Shown: one piece after another, positions 6,892 to 14,369 of the stretch
Layout of the letters: each line of letters begins with the position of its first letter
How positions within the stretch are numbered: position 1 is the stretch's first letter
From: Candidatus Coatesiibacteriota bacterium
Lineage (GTDB): Bacteria; Oederibacteriota; CAKKQC01
Reading direction: 5' to 3'
Assembly (NCBI GenBank): GCA_023265785.1
Contig: JAHFSL010000013.1
Coordinates: forward strand, 1 to 16,064
Length of the DNA stretch: 16,064 bases
The notes under the pieces: generated by a model
What the model was told of the DNA's origin: nothing
The model's input: only the letters and a program-made list of their open reading frames with translations
The model's database searches: none
Program-made: the position numbers and the translations under genes

Positions 6892-8394
6892 GTGACCCCG
6901 GCGGTGGCGGGCCGCGGCCTTACGGTGGCCGTGTTCGGGACGGCGTCTCATGTCGGCAAGAGCCTGGTCGTCGCGGGGTTGTGCCGGATGCTGGCCCGGC
7001 GGGGCATCCGGGTCGCGCCGTTCAAGGCCATGAACATGTCCAACAATGCAACGGTAACCCTCGACGGCGCCGAGATTGGCCTTGCCCAGGCGGTGCAGGC
7101 GGAAGCCGCCGGGATCGAGCCGACGGCGGAGATGAATCCGCTCCTGCTCAAGCCGACCGCGGGCCGCGGGTTCCAGGTTATCCACCTGGGGCGGGCTCTG
7201 GGGCACGTCACACCGCGCCGGTGGGGCCGGATCGCGCCCCGGCTCTGGCCGCGAACGATTGCCGCAGGCCGGCGGTTGATCGGTCGCCACGATGTTGTGA
7301 TCATCGAGGGTGCGGGGGGGGCCGCCGAACCGAATCTGCGGCGGACCGACCCGGCCAACTTTCGGGTGGCTCACGCATTGAGGGCACCTGTCTTGCTGGT
7401 CGGGAGCATTGAGTTTGGCGGCGTGTTCGCGGCGCTCGCGGGAACGGTGGCCGCGCTGCCGGCCACGGACCGGCGTCTCATCAGGGGACTCCTGATCAAC
7501 AACCATCACGGCGACCCCGCCCTGCTGGGGATGGCTCCATCCTGGTTGCGCGAACGCACCGGGGTGCCGGTTCTTGGCGTTCTCCCTCACCTGGACGGTC
7601 TTGGTTTCCCCGAGGAGGATGATCCGCCCCAAGCGGCCGGGTCTCCCCGTGACCGGGCCGGCCGGTTGCGGGTGGAGGTGGTGCGGCTTCCCGGCGTTTC
7701 GAACTTCACCGATCTGGACGCCTTCAGGGCGGAACCGGACGTGGATCTGGTGTGGATTGACGCGCCACAGTCCCGGACGCCGGCAGTCCTGATCCTCCCC
7801 GGCTCGAAAAATACGATTGAGAGCTTGGGGATTCTCACCGCACGGGGGCTTGATCGGTACCTCGTCCGGGCGGCCCGCGCCGGCGCGCATGTCGTCGGAT
7901 TGTGCGGCGGATATCAGATGCTCGGGAGCCGGGTGGATGATCCCCATGGCGCCGAGTCGCGCCTGCGCCGGGTCCGGGGGCTCGGAGTGCTTTCCGTCAC
8001 AACCCGGTTTGCCGGCAACAAGACCACGGTGCGGGTGCGCGCCCGCCACCGGCGGTCCGGACTCCTCGTGGACGGATTCGAAATGCACATGGGCCGGACC
8101 ACCGCGCCGGGGAGCGGCGCCGTGTTCGACCTCCTGACTCGCACCGGCCGGGAGGGATGCGAGAACGCATCCGGCCGCGTCTGGGGCACCTACCTGCACG
8201 GCGTCTTCGACGAGCCGGGGTTCCGACGGTGGTTCCTCGACCGGATTCGGCTGGAGCGGGGCTGGCCGCCGGTCGGACGTCTGGGCCGGCCGGAACGCGA
8301 GCGCAGGTTGGCAGCCTACAACCGGATCGCCGACGCGCTCGAGGCCTCGATTGGCTGGCACCGGGTGCGCTCGCTGATTGACAACTCCCGGTGA
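6892..8394 (+). CDS. cobQ: Cobyric acid synthase, glutamine-hydrolysing
   Basis: CobQ/CbiP amidates the b, d, e and g side chains of adenosylcobyrinic acid a,c-diamide using glutamine and ATP. The 500-residue protein has an N-terminal synthetase domain with GTASHVGKS (16-24), FKAMNMSNN (44-52) and EMNPLLLKPT (80-89). A C-terminal class I glutamine amidotransferase domain has the nucleophile Cys338 in GLCGGYQMLG (336-345) and His436 in WGTYLHGVF. Length is normal. It begins with GTG directly after the pduO stop, without a Shine-Dalgarno sequence. Its last codons contain the -35 element of the btuB promoter. Since cobinamide salvage does not need this enzyme, its presence implies at least a late de novo pathway (or cobyric-acid-precursor salvage), with the earlier genes elsewhere. 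Confidence 0.96.
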   Translation: MTPAVAGRGLTVAVFGTASHVGKSLVVAGLCRMLARRGIRVAPFKAMNMSNNATVTLDGAEIGLAQAVQAEAAGIEPTAEMNPLLLKPTAGRGFQVIHLGRALGHVTPRRWGRIAPRLWPRTIAAGRRLIGRHDVVIIEGAGGAAEPNLRRTDPANFRVAHALRAPVLLVGSIEFGGVFAALAGTVAALPATDRRLIRGLLINNHHGDPALLGMAPSWLRERTGVPVLGVLPHLDGLGFPEEDDPPQAAGSPRDRAGRLRVEVVRLPGVSNFTDLDAFRAEPDVDLVWIDAPQSRTPAVLILPGSKNTIESLGILTARGLDRYLVRAARAGAHVVGLCGGYQMLGSRVDDPHGAESRLRRVRGLGVLSVTTRFAGNKTTVRVRARHRRSGLLVDGFEMHMGRTTAPGSGAVFDLLTRTGREGCENASGRVWGTYLHGVFDEPGFRRWFLDRIRLERGWPPVGRLGRPERERRLAAYNRIADALEASIGWHRVRSLIDNSR

Positions 8395-8406
8395 GGTTGT
8401 TATAAC
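8378..8406 (+). promoter_or_regulatory. Sigma70-like promoter of the btuB operon
   Basis: TTGACA (8378-8383), a 17-nt spacer, then TATAAC (8401-8406): a near-consensus housekeeping promoter. Its -35 lies in the last codons of cobQ and the -10 just after the stop at 8392-8394. Transcription would begin near 8413, about 13 nt before the first riboswitch stem. It is the only unit here with both a good -35 and a good -10. Confidence 0.75.
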
Positions 8407-8425
8407 GACCGTACAACTGAATCAG

Positions 8426-8570
8426 GCTTCAGGGTGATCGGGAACGCCGTGGAAATCGGCGACGGCCCCGCCACTGTCAGCGCTGACAAGCCCGCAGATG
8501 AGCCACCGGGGCGACCCGGGAAGGCGCGGGGGAGGATGAAGCGCAAGTCAGGAGACCGGCCCTTGGAAGC
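8426..8570 (+). ncRNA. Cobalamin riboswitch aptamer (B12-element)
   Basis: The leader of btuB carries the conserved parts of the cobalamin riboswitch in order: GGGAA, the GTGgAAAtcGGC segment, CCCCGCCACTGT (8466-8477), gccACcGG, CCGGG-GCGA-CCCGG (8506-8519) followed by GAAGGC, GATGAAGCGC, and the B12 box GTCAGGAGACCGGC (8547-8560). Closing stem P1 pairs GCTTC and GGG (8426-8434) with CCC and GAAGC (8560-8570). A 14-nt palindrome TGTCAGCGCTGACA (8475-8488) forms part of a peripheral stem. Binding of adenosyl- or methylcobalamin to such aptamers lowers expression of the downstream genes. Nothing comparable precedes cobT or pduO. Confidence 0.93.
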
Positions 8571-8596
8571 GATCCGCCACCCCATAAAGGAGGATC
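8571..8596 (+). promoter_or_regulatory. Shine-Dalgarno-sequestering hairpin (riboswitch expression platform)
   Basis: Directly after the aptamer's closing stem, GATCCGCC (8571-8578) can pair with GGAGGATC (8589-8596), seven pairs with one mismatch, enclosing a 10-nt loop. The paired 3' arm contains the core of the strong ribosome site AAAGGAGG (8586-8593) that lies 5 nt before the btuB ATG at 8599. There is no U-tract, so control is probably at translation initiation. Inference from base pairing by eye. Confidence 0.6.
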
Positions 8597-8598
8597 GA

Positions 8599-10959
8599 AT
8601 GACGAGGGTCACTCGAGCCATGTTCGTGCTGTGCCTGTGCCTGCCCGCGTCCGTCCGGGCCGCCGCGGTGTCGTCCACCCCGCTGACGACCCCGGCTCTT
8701 TCCGCCACCGCGTTCGCCCGGCCCGCGTCCGCGACGAAAGACGTGATGAGTCCGCCCAACGGCAATTTCACGCTCAAGGAAGTGGTTCCAGCCGATCCGC
8801 ATGACCGGATGCCGGTGCTGCGCACCGCGCCGCTTCTGGTGCCCGACGACCTGGGGAAGTCGCCCCGGTTCTCGACGGAGGACCTCGAGAATCTCCTCAA
8901 AGGGTTGCGCGTCGAGCCGCTCCTGTCACGGAGCGAAACCGGTGGCGAGCCCGAAACGGCGGCGCCGGTCGTCGAGCCGGTCGTCGTGACCGCCTCGCGG
9001 GTCCCCCAGCGGCTGGCCGAGACGGCTGATGCCATCGCCATCGTGACCGCGGCGGATGTCCGGATGAACCACGCCACCGATCTGGGCGGCGCCCTGGAGC
9101 GCGCGCCCGGAACCGAGGTGACCCGGTATGGCCCCGCGGGTGCGACGTCCAGCGTGGCGGTCCGCGGTTCCCGTCCCGCCCAGACGCTGGTCATGGTGGA
9201 CGGCCGGTCGGTGAACAGCCCGGTCACGGGCGACGCCAACCCGTCCCTCATCGTGCCAGGCACCATGGATCGGATCGAGGTCCTGCGCGGCCCCTCGGGC
9301 CTCCTCTACGGGTCCAACGCGGTCGGCGGGGTGGTCAATGTCCTCACCCCTCCCGCGCCGGCCGTCCTGGCGGGATCGTTTGGCGGCGAGGTGGGAACCT
9401 TCGGCACCGTGACCCGCCGGGTCAGCCTGGGGGGGCCGGTCGGGCCCACGCGGTGGCTCCTGGCCGAGGAGCGCACGGTGACCGCGGGCGCACGGTCCAA
9501 TGGCGCCTTCCGGGGCGAGAATCTCTGGCTCAAGATGGAGGCCCTGGATCAGCCGCGCGTCACGGTGACCGCGGGTCGGTGGGAGAGCATCCTGGGCGTT
9601 TCCGGCCCGCGACCCGCCGCGGATCCGGCCAAGCGGACGGCCAGTCAGGTGTATTTCGGCGACGAGGACGCGGCCTCCACCTTCGACCGCCAGGATGACC
9701 GCGTTCAGCATGTTGACGCCCGGGCGGACCTCACGCCCTGGTCGAACCATGAAATCAGCGTGCGGTCGTTCGTCGAGATCGCGGGCAATACCTTCCGCCA
9801 GGGGTACTATGCCGGGCCGTTCTACGGGAATCCCGAGGATCGCGAATCGGCGACCGGGACCCAGGCCCAGGGGCTGAGTGCCCAGTACTCCCTCCCGCTG
9901 TCCCCCAATTCCGAGAGCCGCGTGACGGGGGGCGTCGAGTGGCGCAAGGACCGGCTCAACGGCAACCAGGATGCGCAGGATCTCACGACGAGCGTCTGGA
10001 CGCACACGGCCGGCATTCGGGGCCGCGTTGAGACCGGTTCGGCGTTCGCGGAGTGGAAATTGCGACCGCCGGCCGTGCTCGAGGTCATGCGCGGACTGAA
10101 CCTGGCCGGCGGTGTTCGCTGGGACCATCACTCGCGGTTCGGCGGCATTACCAATCTGCACGGCGGGGTGGCCTACGATGCCGGTCCGGTGACCTTCAAG
10201 ACCTCCGGCGGGAGCGCGTTCAGGGCGCCGACCCTGAGCGAGATGTTCTGGCCCGAGGGGCCCTACGAGGCCGGGAATCCCAATCTCAAGCCCGAACGGG
10301 GCCAGACCTTCGAGGCGGGCGTGGAGCATCGGACCGGTGGGCTCGAGTCCCGGATCGGCGTCTTCCAGCGCGTCATCCGCGATCAGATTGACTGGACACC
10401 GGATACCAAGGGCGTCTGGCGGCCATCCAACGTGGGACTGGTGGTCACCCGGGGCGACGAGGCGGAGGCCTCAATCCGCCGGGGCGCGGTCACCGTCGGG
10501 GGAACGGTCACCGTCATTCGGGCCACCCAGCGCAAGGACGAAGTCCTGGAGTACGACACGGCGGCGCCCTGGGGGCCCGTGGCCACCGAGACGCGGGACC
10601 GGGTCGCCGCTCATGTCCCCCGGTACATGGCCGCGGCCAACCTGGAGGTGGACCTGCCGGAGGGCACGACGGTGTCGCTGGTGGGGCACGGGTCGGGGGA
10701 GCGCCTCATGTACCTGGAGGACCTGGGCACGGCGTATCCGCGGACGGTCACGGTCACCAAACGCCTGAAACCGTACGCGACCGCGACGCTTCGGGTCAGC
10801 CGCACCTTCGCGCCGGGCGTGGAGGCCTACGCGGGGATCGAGAATCTCACCGACACCCACTATGTCTCGCATTTCGGCCGGTCGGGGATTGATCCCGACA
10901 ACCAGGACTATCCCATGCCCGGACGGACCTTCTTCGCGGGCGCGACCACCCGGTGGTAG
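8599..10959 (+). CDS. btuB: TonB-dependent vitamin B12/corrinoid outer-membrane receptor
   Basis: A 786-residue outer-membrane receptor that takes up corrinoids with energy from TonB. ATG at 8599 has a strong ribosome site and gives a signal peptide (MTRVTRAMFVLCLCLPASVRA, cleavage near 22-24). The TonB box EPVVVTASR is at 126-134, close to the E. coli BtuB motif (DTLVVTA). The plug follows (about 128-255), with GTMDRIEVLRGPSGLLYGSN around 222-241. The rest is a beta-barrel ending in the terminal aromatic residue (ATTRW) expected of outer-membrane proteins. The unusual part is about 100 residues between signal peptide and TonB box, where E. coli BtuB has only a few; it matches no domain I recognise. 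Riboswitch control and the downstream btuFCD genes support corrinoid as the substrate. The longer open frame upstream is the riboswitch leader. Confidence 0.94.
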   Translation: MTRVTRAMFVLCLCLPASVRAAAVSSTPLTTPALSATAFARPASATKDVMSPPNGNFTLKEVVPADPHDRMPVLRTAPLLVPDDLGKSPRFSTEDLENLLKGLRVEPLLSRSETGGEPETAAPVVEPVVVTASRVPQRLAETADAIAIVTAADVRMNHATDLGGALERAPGTEVTRYGPAGATSSVAVRGSRPAQTLVMVDGRSVNSPVTGDANPSLIVPGTMDRIEVLRGPSGLLYGSNAVGGVVNVLTPPAPAVLAGSFGGEVGTFGTVTRRVSLGGPVGPTRWLLAEERTVTAGARSNGAFRGENLWLKMEALDQPRVTVTAGRWESILGVSGPRPAADPAKRTASQVYFGDEDAASTFDRQDDRVQHVDARADLTPWSNHEISVRSFVEIAGNTFRQGYYAGPFYGNPEDRESATGTQAQGLSAQYSLPLSPNSESRVTGGVEWRKDRLNGNQDAQDLTTSVWTHTAGIRGRVETGSAFAEWKLRPPAVLEVMRGLNLAGGVRWDHHSRFGGITNLHGGVAYDAGPVTFKTSGGSAFRAPTLSEMFWPEGPYEAGNPNLKPERGQTFEAGVEHRTGGLESRIGVFQRVIRDQIDWTPDTKGVWRPSNVGLVVTRGDEAEASIRRGAVTVGGTVTVIRATQRKDEVLEYDTAAPWGPVATETRDRVAAHVPRYMAAANLEVDLPEGTTVSLVGHGSGERLMYLEDLGTAYPRTVTVTKRLKPYATATLRVSRTFAPGVEAYAGIENLTDTHYVSHFGRSGIDPDNQDYPMPGRTFFAGATTRW

Positions 10960-11855
10960 GGCGGGCGGCGCTCCTCCTCGCCACGCTGGCTTCGCTGGTC
11001 ACGCCCGGCCGCACCCGCGCGTCTCCGGTCCGGCTGGTGGATGATGTCGGGACCACGGTGATGGTGGACGCGAACCCCGGGCGGATTGTCAGCCTGTCCC
11101 CGGGCGCCACGGAAATTCTCTTTGCGCTGGGGGCGGGCAATCGGCTGGTGGGGACCTGCAGTTTCTGTGACTGGCCCGCGGCCGCCAGGGCCTGTGCGAA
11201 GGTGGGCGATTTCGCTCACCCCAGCCTGGAGGCGATCCTGGCGGCGCGGCCCGATCTTATCGTGGCCACCGGCGGACCCCAGCGGGAACTGGTCTTCAAA
11301 CTGCGAACCGGCCGCGTCCCGGTCCTGGTTCTCTATCCTGCCACGCTGGAGGCGGTGTTCGCCAACATCACCACCCTGGGTCGCGCTGTCCACCGGGAGC
11401 GGCAGGCGGCGACGCTGGCTTCCCGGCTCCGTGGCCGGATCGCCACACTCACTGCGGGGATTGCGGACCTGCCGGCGTTTGCCCGGCCGGTGGTCTATTT
11501 CGAGGTCTGGGCCGATCCGTTGATGGCCATCGGGGACACCAGCTATGCCGGCGAATTGATCCGGCTGGCGGGCGGCGTCAACGTGTCCCGGGGGGCGGCG
11601 GGGGAGTACCCGCGGCTGTCCGCGGAAACCGTCCTGGCGGCCAACCCGGGCGTCATCATCCTGTCCCACTGCGATGACCCCGCCGGTCCCGCCGCCGCCG
11701 TGGCGCGACGGCCGGGGTGGGCCAACCTGGCCGCGGTCAAGGCCGGAAGGGTGTACGCCGACCTGAACATGGATCTGATCGTCCGGCCGGGTCCGCGGCT
11801 GGCCGACGGGCTGGACCAGCTCATCCGGCGATTCCATCCCACGGCGGTCAAGTGA
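10953..11855 (+). CDS. btuF: Periplasmic corrinoid-binding protein of the ABC importer
   Basis: This protein binds corrinoid in the periplasm and passes it to BtuCD. It has 300 residues, starts at a GTG overlapping the btuB stop, and has a hydrophobic signal sequence (about 1-24, ending RTRAS) without a lipobox, so it is probably soluble. RIVSLSPGATEILFALGAG (44-62) followed by VGTCSFCDWP (66-75) is the signature of the BtuF group in the TroA-like class III binding-protein superfamily; WADPLMAIGDTSYAGELI (186-203) is also typical. Relatives bind haem or ferric siderophores, but the B12 riboswitch and neighbours favour corrinoid. No Shine-Dalgarno sequence is seen, so translation probably depends on coupling with btuB. 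Confidence 0.92.
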   Translation: MVGRAALLLATLASLVTPGRTRASPVRLVDDVGTTVMVDANPGRIVSLSPGATEILFALGAGNRLVGTCSFCDWPAAARACAKVGDFAHPSLEAILAARPDLIVATGGPQRELVFKLRTGRVPVLVLYPATLEAVFANITTLGRAVHRERQAATLASRLRGRIATLTAGIADLPAFARPVVYFEVWADPLMAIGDTSYAGELIRLAGGVNVSRGAAGEYPRLSAETVLAANPGVIILSHCDDPAGPAAAVARRPGWANLAAVKAGRVYADLNMDLIVRPGPRLADGLDQLIRRFHPTAVK

Positions 11856-12871
11856 GCCGGGCCGCCCGCCGGCTGACGGCCCTCGGCGCCGCTTGCCTGG
11901 CGGCGGGAGCCGTGGCCGTCGGCACGGGAGCGACCCGGGTCCCGCTGGCCGATCTGGCGCGTCTGCTCACCGGCCGGGGGGCCGCGGTTCCCGACACGGT
12001 CCGGCTGATCGTCCTGGATGTACGGATCCCGCGGGCCATGGTCGGGGCCTGCGTCGGCGCGCTCCTGGGGACCGCCGGCGCGCTCCTGCAAGGCTTCCTG
12101 CGCAACCCGCTGGCCGAGCCGTATCTCCTGGGCGTCTCCTCAGGGGCGGCGCTCGCGGTGACGGCTGCCATCCTGCTGAATCTGCCCCTGTTTTTCCACG
12201 GTGTGTACCTCCTGCCGCCGCTGGCCTTTGCGGGCGCGCTGGTGACGCTGGCGGCGGTGTACGCGCTGGCGCAGGTGCGCGGACGGATCCAGGTCACGAC
12301 CCTGGTCCTGGCGGGGGTCGTGGTCAGCGCGTTTCTCTCGGCGGCCATCATGTTGGTGGCGGCCCTGTCATCGGCTCACTACTTCGAGGTGCTGTCCTGG
12401 CTGATGGGCCACCTCCAGCCACTGGCGCGCGGGACCCAGAGGTGGCTGGCGGGCTACGCCGTGGTCGGGCTGGGGCTGGCGCTGGCCCAGGCGCGCGATC
12501 TCAACGCGCTGGCGCTGGGGGAGGAGGAGGCGGCGGCCCTCGGCGTGAACATCGAGCGGGCCAAGGTGAATCTTTTTGTCCTCTCCTCCCTGCTCACGGG
12601 AGTGGCGGTGGCCGCTTCGGGGCTCATCGGGTTCGTGGGGCTGGTCGCGCCGCACGCCGCCCGCCTGCTGGTGGGGCCCGACCATCGCCGGCTCCTGCCC
12701 GCCGCCGCGGTGGCGGGCGCAACCCTGCTCCTGCTGTCCGATGCCGTCGCCCGGACGGTCCTGGCGCCCACGGAACTTCCGGTCGGGGTGGTGACGGCAC
12801 TGGTGGGCGGACCGTTCTTCCTGTGGCTCCTGGTCCGTCATGTCCGGGATCTCGCGGGGCCGCGGGCATGA
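11852..12871 (+). CDS. btuC: Corrinoid ABC transporter permease (FecCD family)
   Basis: Inner-membrane permease of the B12 importer, 339 residues, normal length. Hydrophobic segments run through the whole protein. PRAMVGACVGALLGTAGALL (60-79), then NPLAEPYLLGVSSGAA (85-100), is the family signature. LGEEEAAALGVNIERAK (222-238) is the cytoplasmic coupling region that contacts the ATPase, and SGLIGFVGLVAPHAARLLVG (256-275) is the conserved penultimate block. The GTG start overlaps the btuF stop (GTGA) and the stop overlaps the btuD start (ATGA). A longer frame upstream only shadows btuF. FecCD permeases also serve haem and siderophores; substrate is inferred from the operon. Confidence 0.93.
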   Translation: MSRAARRLTALGAACLAAGAVAVGTGATRVPLADLARLLTGRGAAVPDTVRLIVLDVRIPRAMVGACVGALLGTAGALLQGFLRNPLAEPYLLGVSSGAALAVTAAILLNLPLFFHGVYLLPPLAFAGALVTLAAVYALAQVRGRIQVTTLVLAGVVVSAFLSAAIMLVAALSSAHYFEVLSWLMGHLQPLARGTQRWLAGYAVVGLGLALAQARDLNALALGEEEAAALGVNIERAKVNLFVLSSLLTGVAVAASGLIGFVGLVAPHAARLLVGPDHRRLLPAAAVAGATLLLLSDAVARTVLAPTELPVGVVTALVGGPFFLWLLVRHVRDLAGPRA

Positions 12872-13632
12872 TCGAGACGCACGGCCTCTTCGCGGGGTAC
12901 GGAACCGCCCGCGTCCTTCGGAATATTGCGCTGGCCCTTGCCCCCGGCCGGGTCACCGGGCTCCTGGGTCCCAACGGGTCGGGGAAAAGCACCCTCCTGC
13001 GCGCCCTCGCGCGCCTGCATCCGCCGACCCGCGGAAGCGTCCGGCTGGACGGGCGCGACCTGTACCGGGAAGTCACGGCCCGCGCGGCGGCGCGCCGGAT
13101 CGCCCTCGTGCCGCAGGAGGAGCGCCACGCCGTACCCCTGACCGTCCGCGAACTGGCCGCCCTGGGCCGCACGCCATACCTGGGCCGGTGGGGCTGGCCC
13201 GGCCGGGCGGATCGAATCGCGGTGGACCGCGCGCTGGCCGGGATGGACCTGACGGCGGCGGCGGAACGGGGGGTCGCGGACCTGTCGGGCGGCGAGCGCA
13301 AGCGCGCCGTGGTGGCCCGGGCGCTGGCGCAGGAGGCGGGGGTGCTCCTGCTGGATGAGCCGACGGCCCACTTGGATGTCCGGCACGCGCTGGACCTGTT
13401 CGGACTCCTGCGCGGACTGGCGGCGGGCGGGCGGGCCGTGCTGGTCGCTTCGCATGAACTCTGGCAGTTGGCCCGATTTTGCGATGGATTGGTCCTGCTG
13501 GACCGCGGCCACGTGACCGCCACGGGGACGCCCGCGCGCGTGCTGGGGTCAGGCGCCGCCGCGCGGGCGTTCGGGGTTCGGTTCCGGCTGGTGCGCGCCG
13601 GGGGCCGCCTGGTGGCGGTGGCGCCGCGGTGA
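12868..13632 (+). CDS. btuD: Corrinoid ABC transporter ATP-binding protein
   Basis: The 254-residue ATPase drives BtuC. It has Walker A GPNGSGKS (34-41), Q-loop Gln83, signature LSGGERKR (139-146), Walker B LLLDEPTAHLD (160-170) with catalytic Glu164, and the H-loop His196. All catalytic elements are present, as in the FecE/BtuD/HmuV group. The ATG overlaps the btuC stop (ATGA), and its TGA overlaps the GTG of the next gene. The last ~25 residues (VRFRLVRAGGRLVAVAPR) form the small C-terminal extension common in this group. No own ribosome site is apparent. Confidence 0.94.
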   Translation: MIETHGLFAGYGTARVLRNIALALAPGRVTGLLGPNGSGKSTLLRALARLHPPTRGSVRLDGRDLYREVTARAAARRIALVPQEERHAVPLTVRELAALGRTPYLGRWGWPGRADRIAVDRALAGMDLTAAAERGVADLSGGERKRAVVARALAQEAGVLLLDEPTAHLDVRHALDLFGLLRGLAAGGRAVLVASHELWQLARFCDGLVLLDRGHVTATGTPARVLGSGAAARAFGVRFRLVRAGGRLVAVAPR

Positions 13633-14363
13633 AACCCGCACTGGTCCTCGTCTCGCACGGAAGTCCCGAAGCCGAGTTCAATCAGGCCTTCCTCAAGGTC
13701 GTGGATGCGGTCCGGGCGCGCCGGCCCGAGTGGCGGGTGGAGGGCGGGTTCCTCGAGCGTGCCCGGCCCGCCTTCGCCGACATGCTCGCGGACGTCCTCG
13801 CGGCGGGTGACGCTCCGGTGGCGGTCGTACCCTGTTTCCTGTTTCCCGGAGGCCATACGGAGGATGACGTGCCCGCCCAAATCGCGTCCGTCGCGCGCCG
13901 ATTTCCCGGGGTGAGCGTGCGTTACGGGCGCACGCTTGCGGAGCATGCCGACATGGCGGCCCTCCTCATGGATGAAATCCCGGTGGAAGCGTTGAACGAG
14001 GGGAAGTCCATCGTGGTCCTGGTGGCCGCGGGCTCCATCGCGGTGCACAACCGGGAGGCGGTGGAGCGGCTGGTCGTGGCGTTGCGGTCGGCGACCGGAC
14101 TTTCAACCCGGTTCGGGTACCTGGATCAGGGGGAGCCCGCGCTGACGGACGTGCTTGCCGAGGCCATCAAGGCCCGACCGCCCCATCTGGTGGTCCTGCC
14201 CTGCCTGCTCTTTCCCGGATTCTATCTCCGGAGTCTGAAACGCATCGTCGAGGGATTCAAGATGACCTACACCTCCATGCAGATCAAGGTTGGCGCGCCG
14301 TTCGGGGGCGATCCCCGGATGGCGGGTTTGATCGAGGCCGAGGCCCGGCGGCTGCTGGGCTGA
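13629..14363 (+). CDS. cbiX: CbiX-type sirohydrochlorin chelatase (probably cobaltochelatase)
   Basis: The 244-residue protein is a two-lobed class II chelatase of the CbiX long form. Such enzymes insert Co2+ into sirohydrochlorin, the entry to the anaerobic cobalamin pathway; close relatives (SirB) insert iron, and sequence alone does not separate them. The N-terminal lobe has both metal-site histidines: His10 in LVSHGSPEAEFN and His76 in FPGGHTEDDVP. The C-terminal lobe repeats the fold (VVLVAAGSIAVHN at 129-141, LPCLLFPGFYLRSL at 190-203) but lacks both. GTG at 13629 overlaps the btuD stop (GTGA). Being last in the riboswitch-controlled btu operon favours cobalt over iron. It converges on the helicase gene with 6 nt between stops. 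Confidence 0.88.
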   Translation: MKPALVLVSHGSPEAEFNQAFLKVVDAVRARRPEWRVEGGFLERARPAFADMLADVLAAGDAPVAVVPCFLFPGGHTEDDVPAQIASVARRFPGVSVRYGRTLAEHADMAALLMDEIPVEALNEGKSIVVLVAAGSIAVHNREAVERLVVALRSATGLSTRFGYLDQGEPALTDVLAEAIKARPPHLVVLPCLLFPGFYLRSLKRIVEGFKMTYTSMQIKVGAPFGGDPRMAGLIEAEARRLLG

Positions 14364-14369
14364 CGGGCC

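Noticed and set aside
6802..8361. Minus-strand open frame of 519 codons opposite cobQ
   Set aside because: It only mirrors cobQ, whose synthetase and glutaminase motifs are intact; the composition is typical of antisense GC shadow.
8475..8488. Perfect 14-nt palindrome TGTCAGCGCTGACA, considered as a protein operator
   Set aside because: It lies inside the riboswitch aptamer where a peripheral stem is expected, which explains it without a DNA-binding protein.
8434..8598. Upstream extension of the btuB reading frame
   Set aside because: It runs through the riboswitch aptamer and expression platform; the ATG at 8599 has the strong ribosome site and the signal peptide.
8926..10329. Minus-strand open frame of 467 codons inside btuB
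   Set aside because: No family motif; opposite an intact TonB receptor.
12624..14048. Minus-strand open frame of 474 codons across btuC, btuD and cbiX
   Set aside because: Spans three well-supported, overlapping plus-strand genes; low-complexity Arg/Pro/Ser composition.
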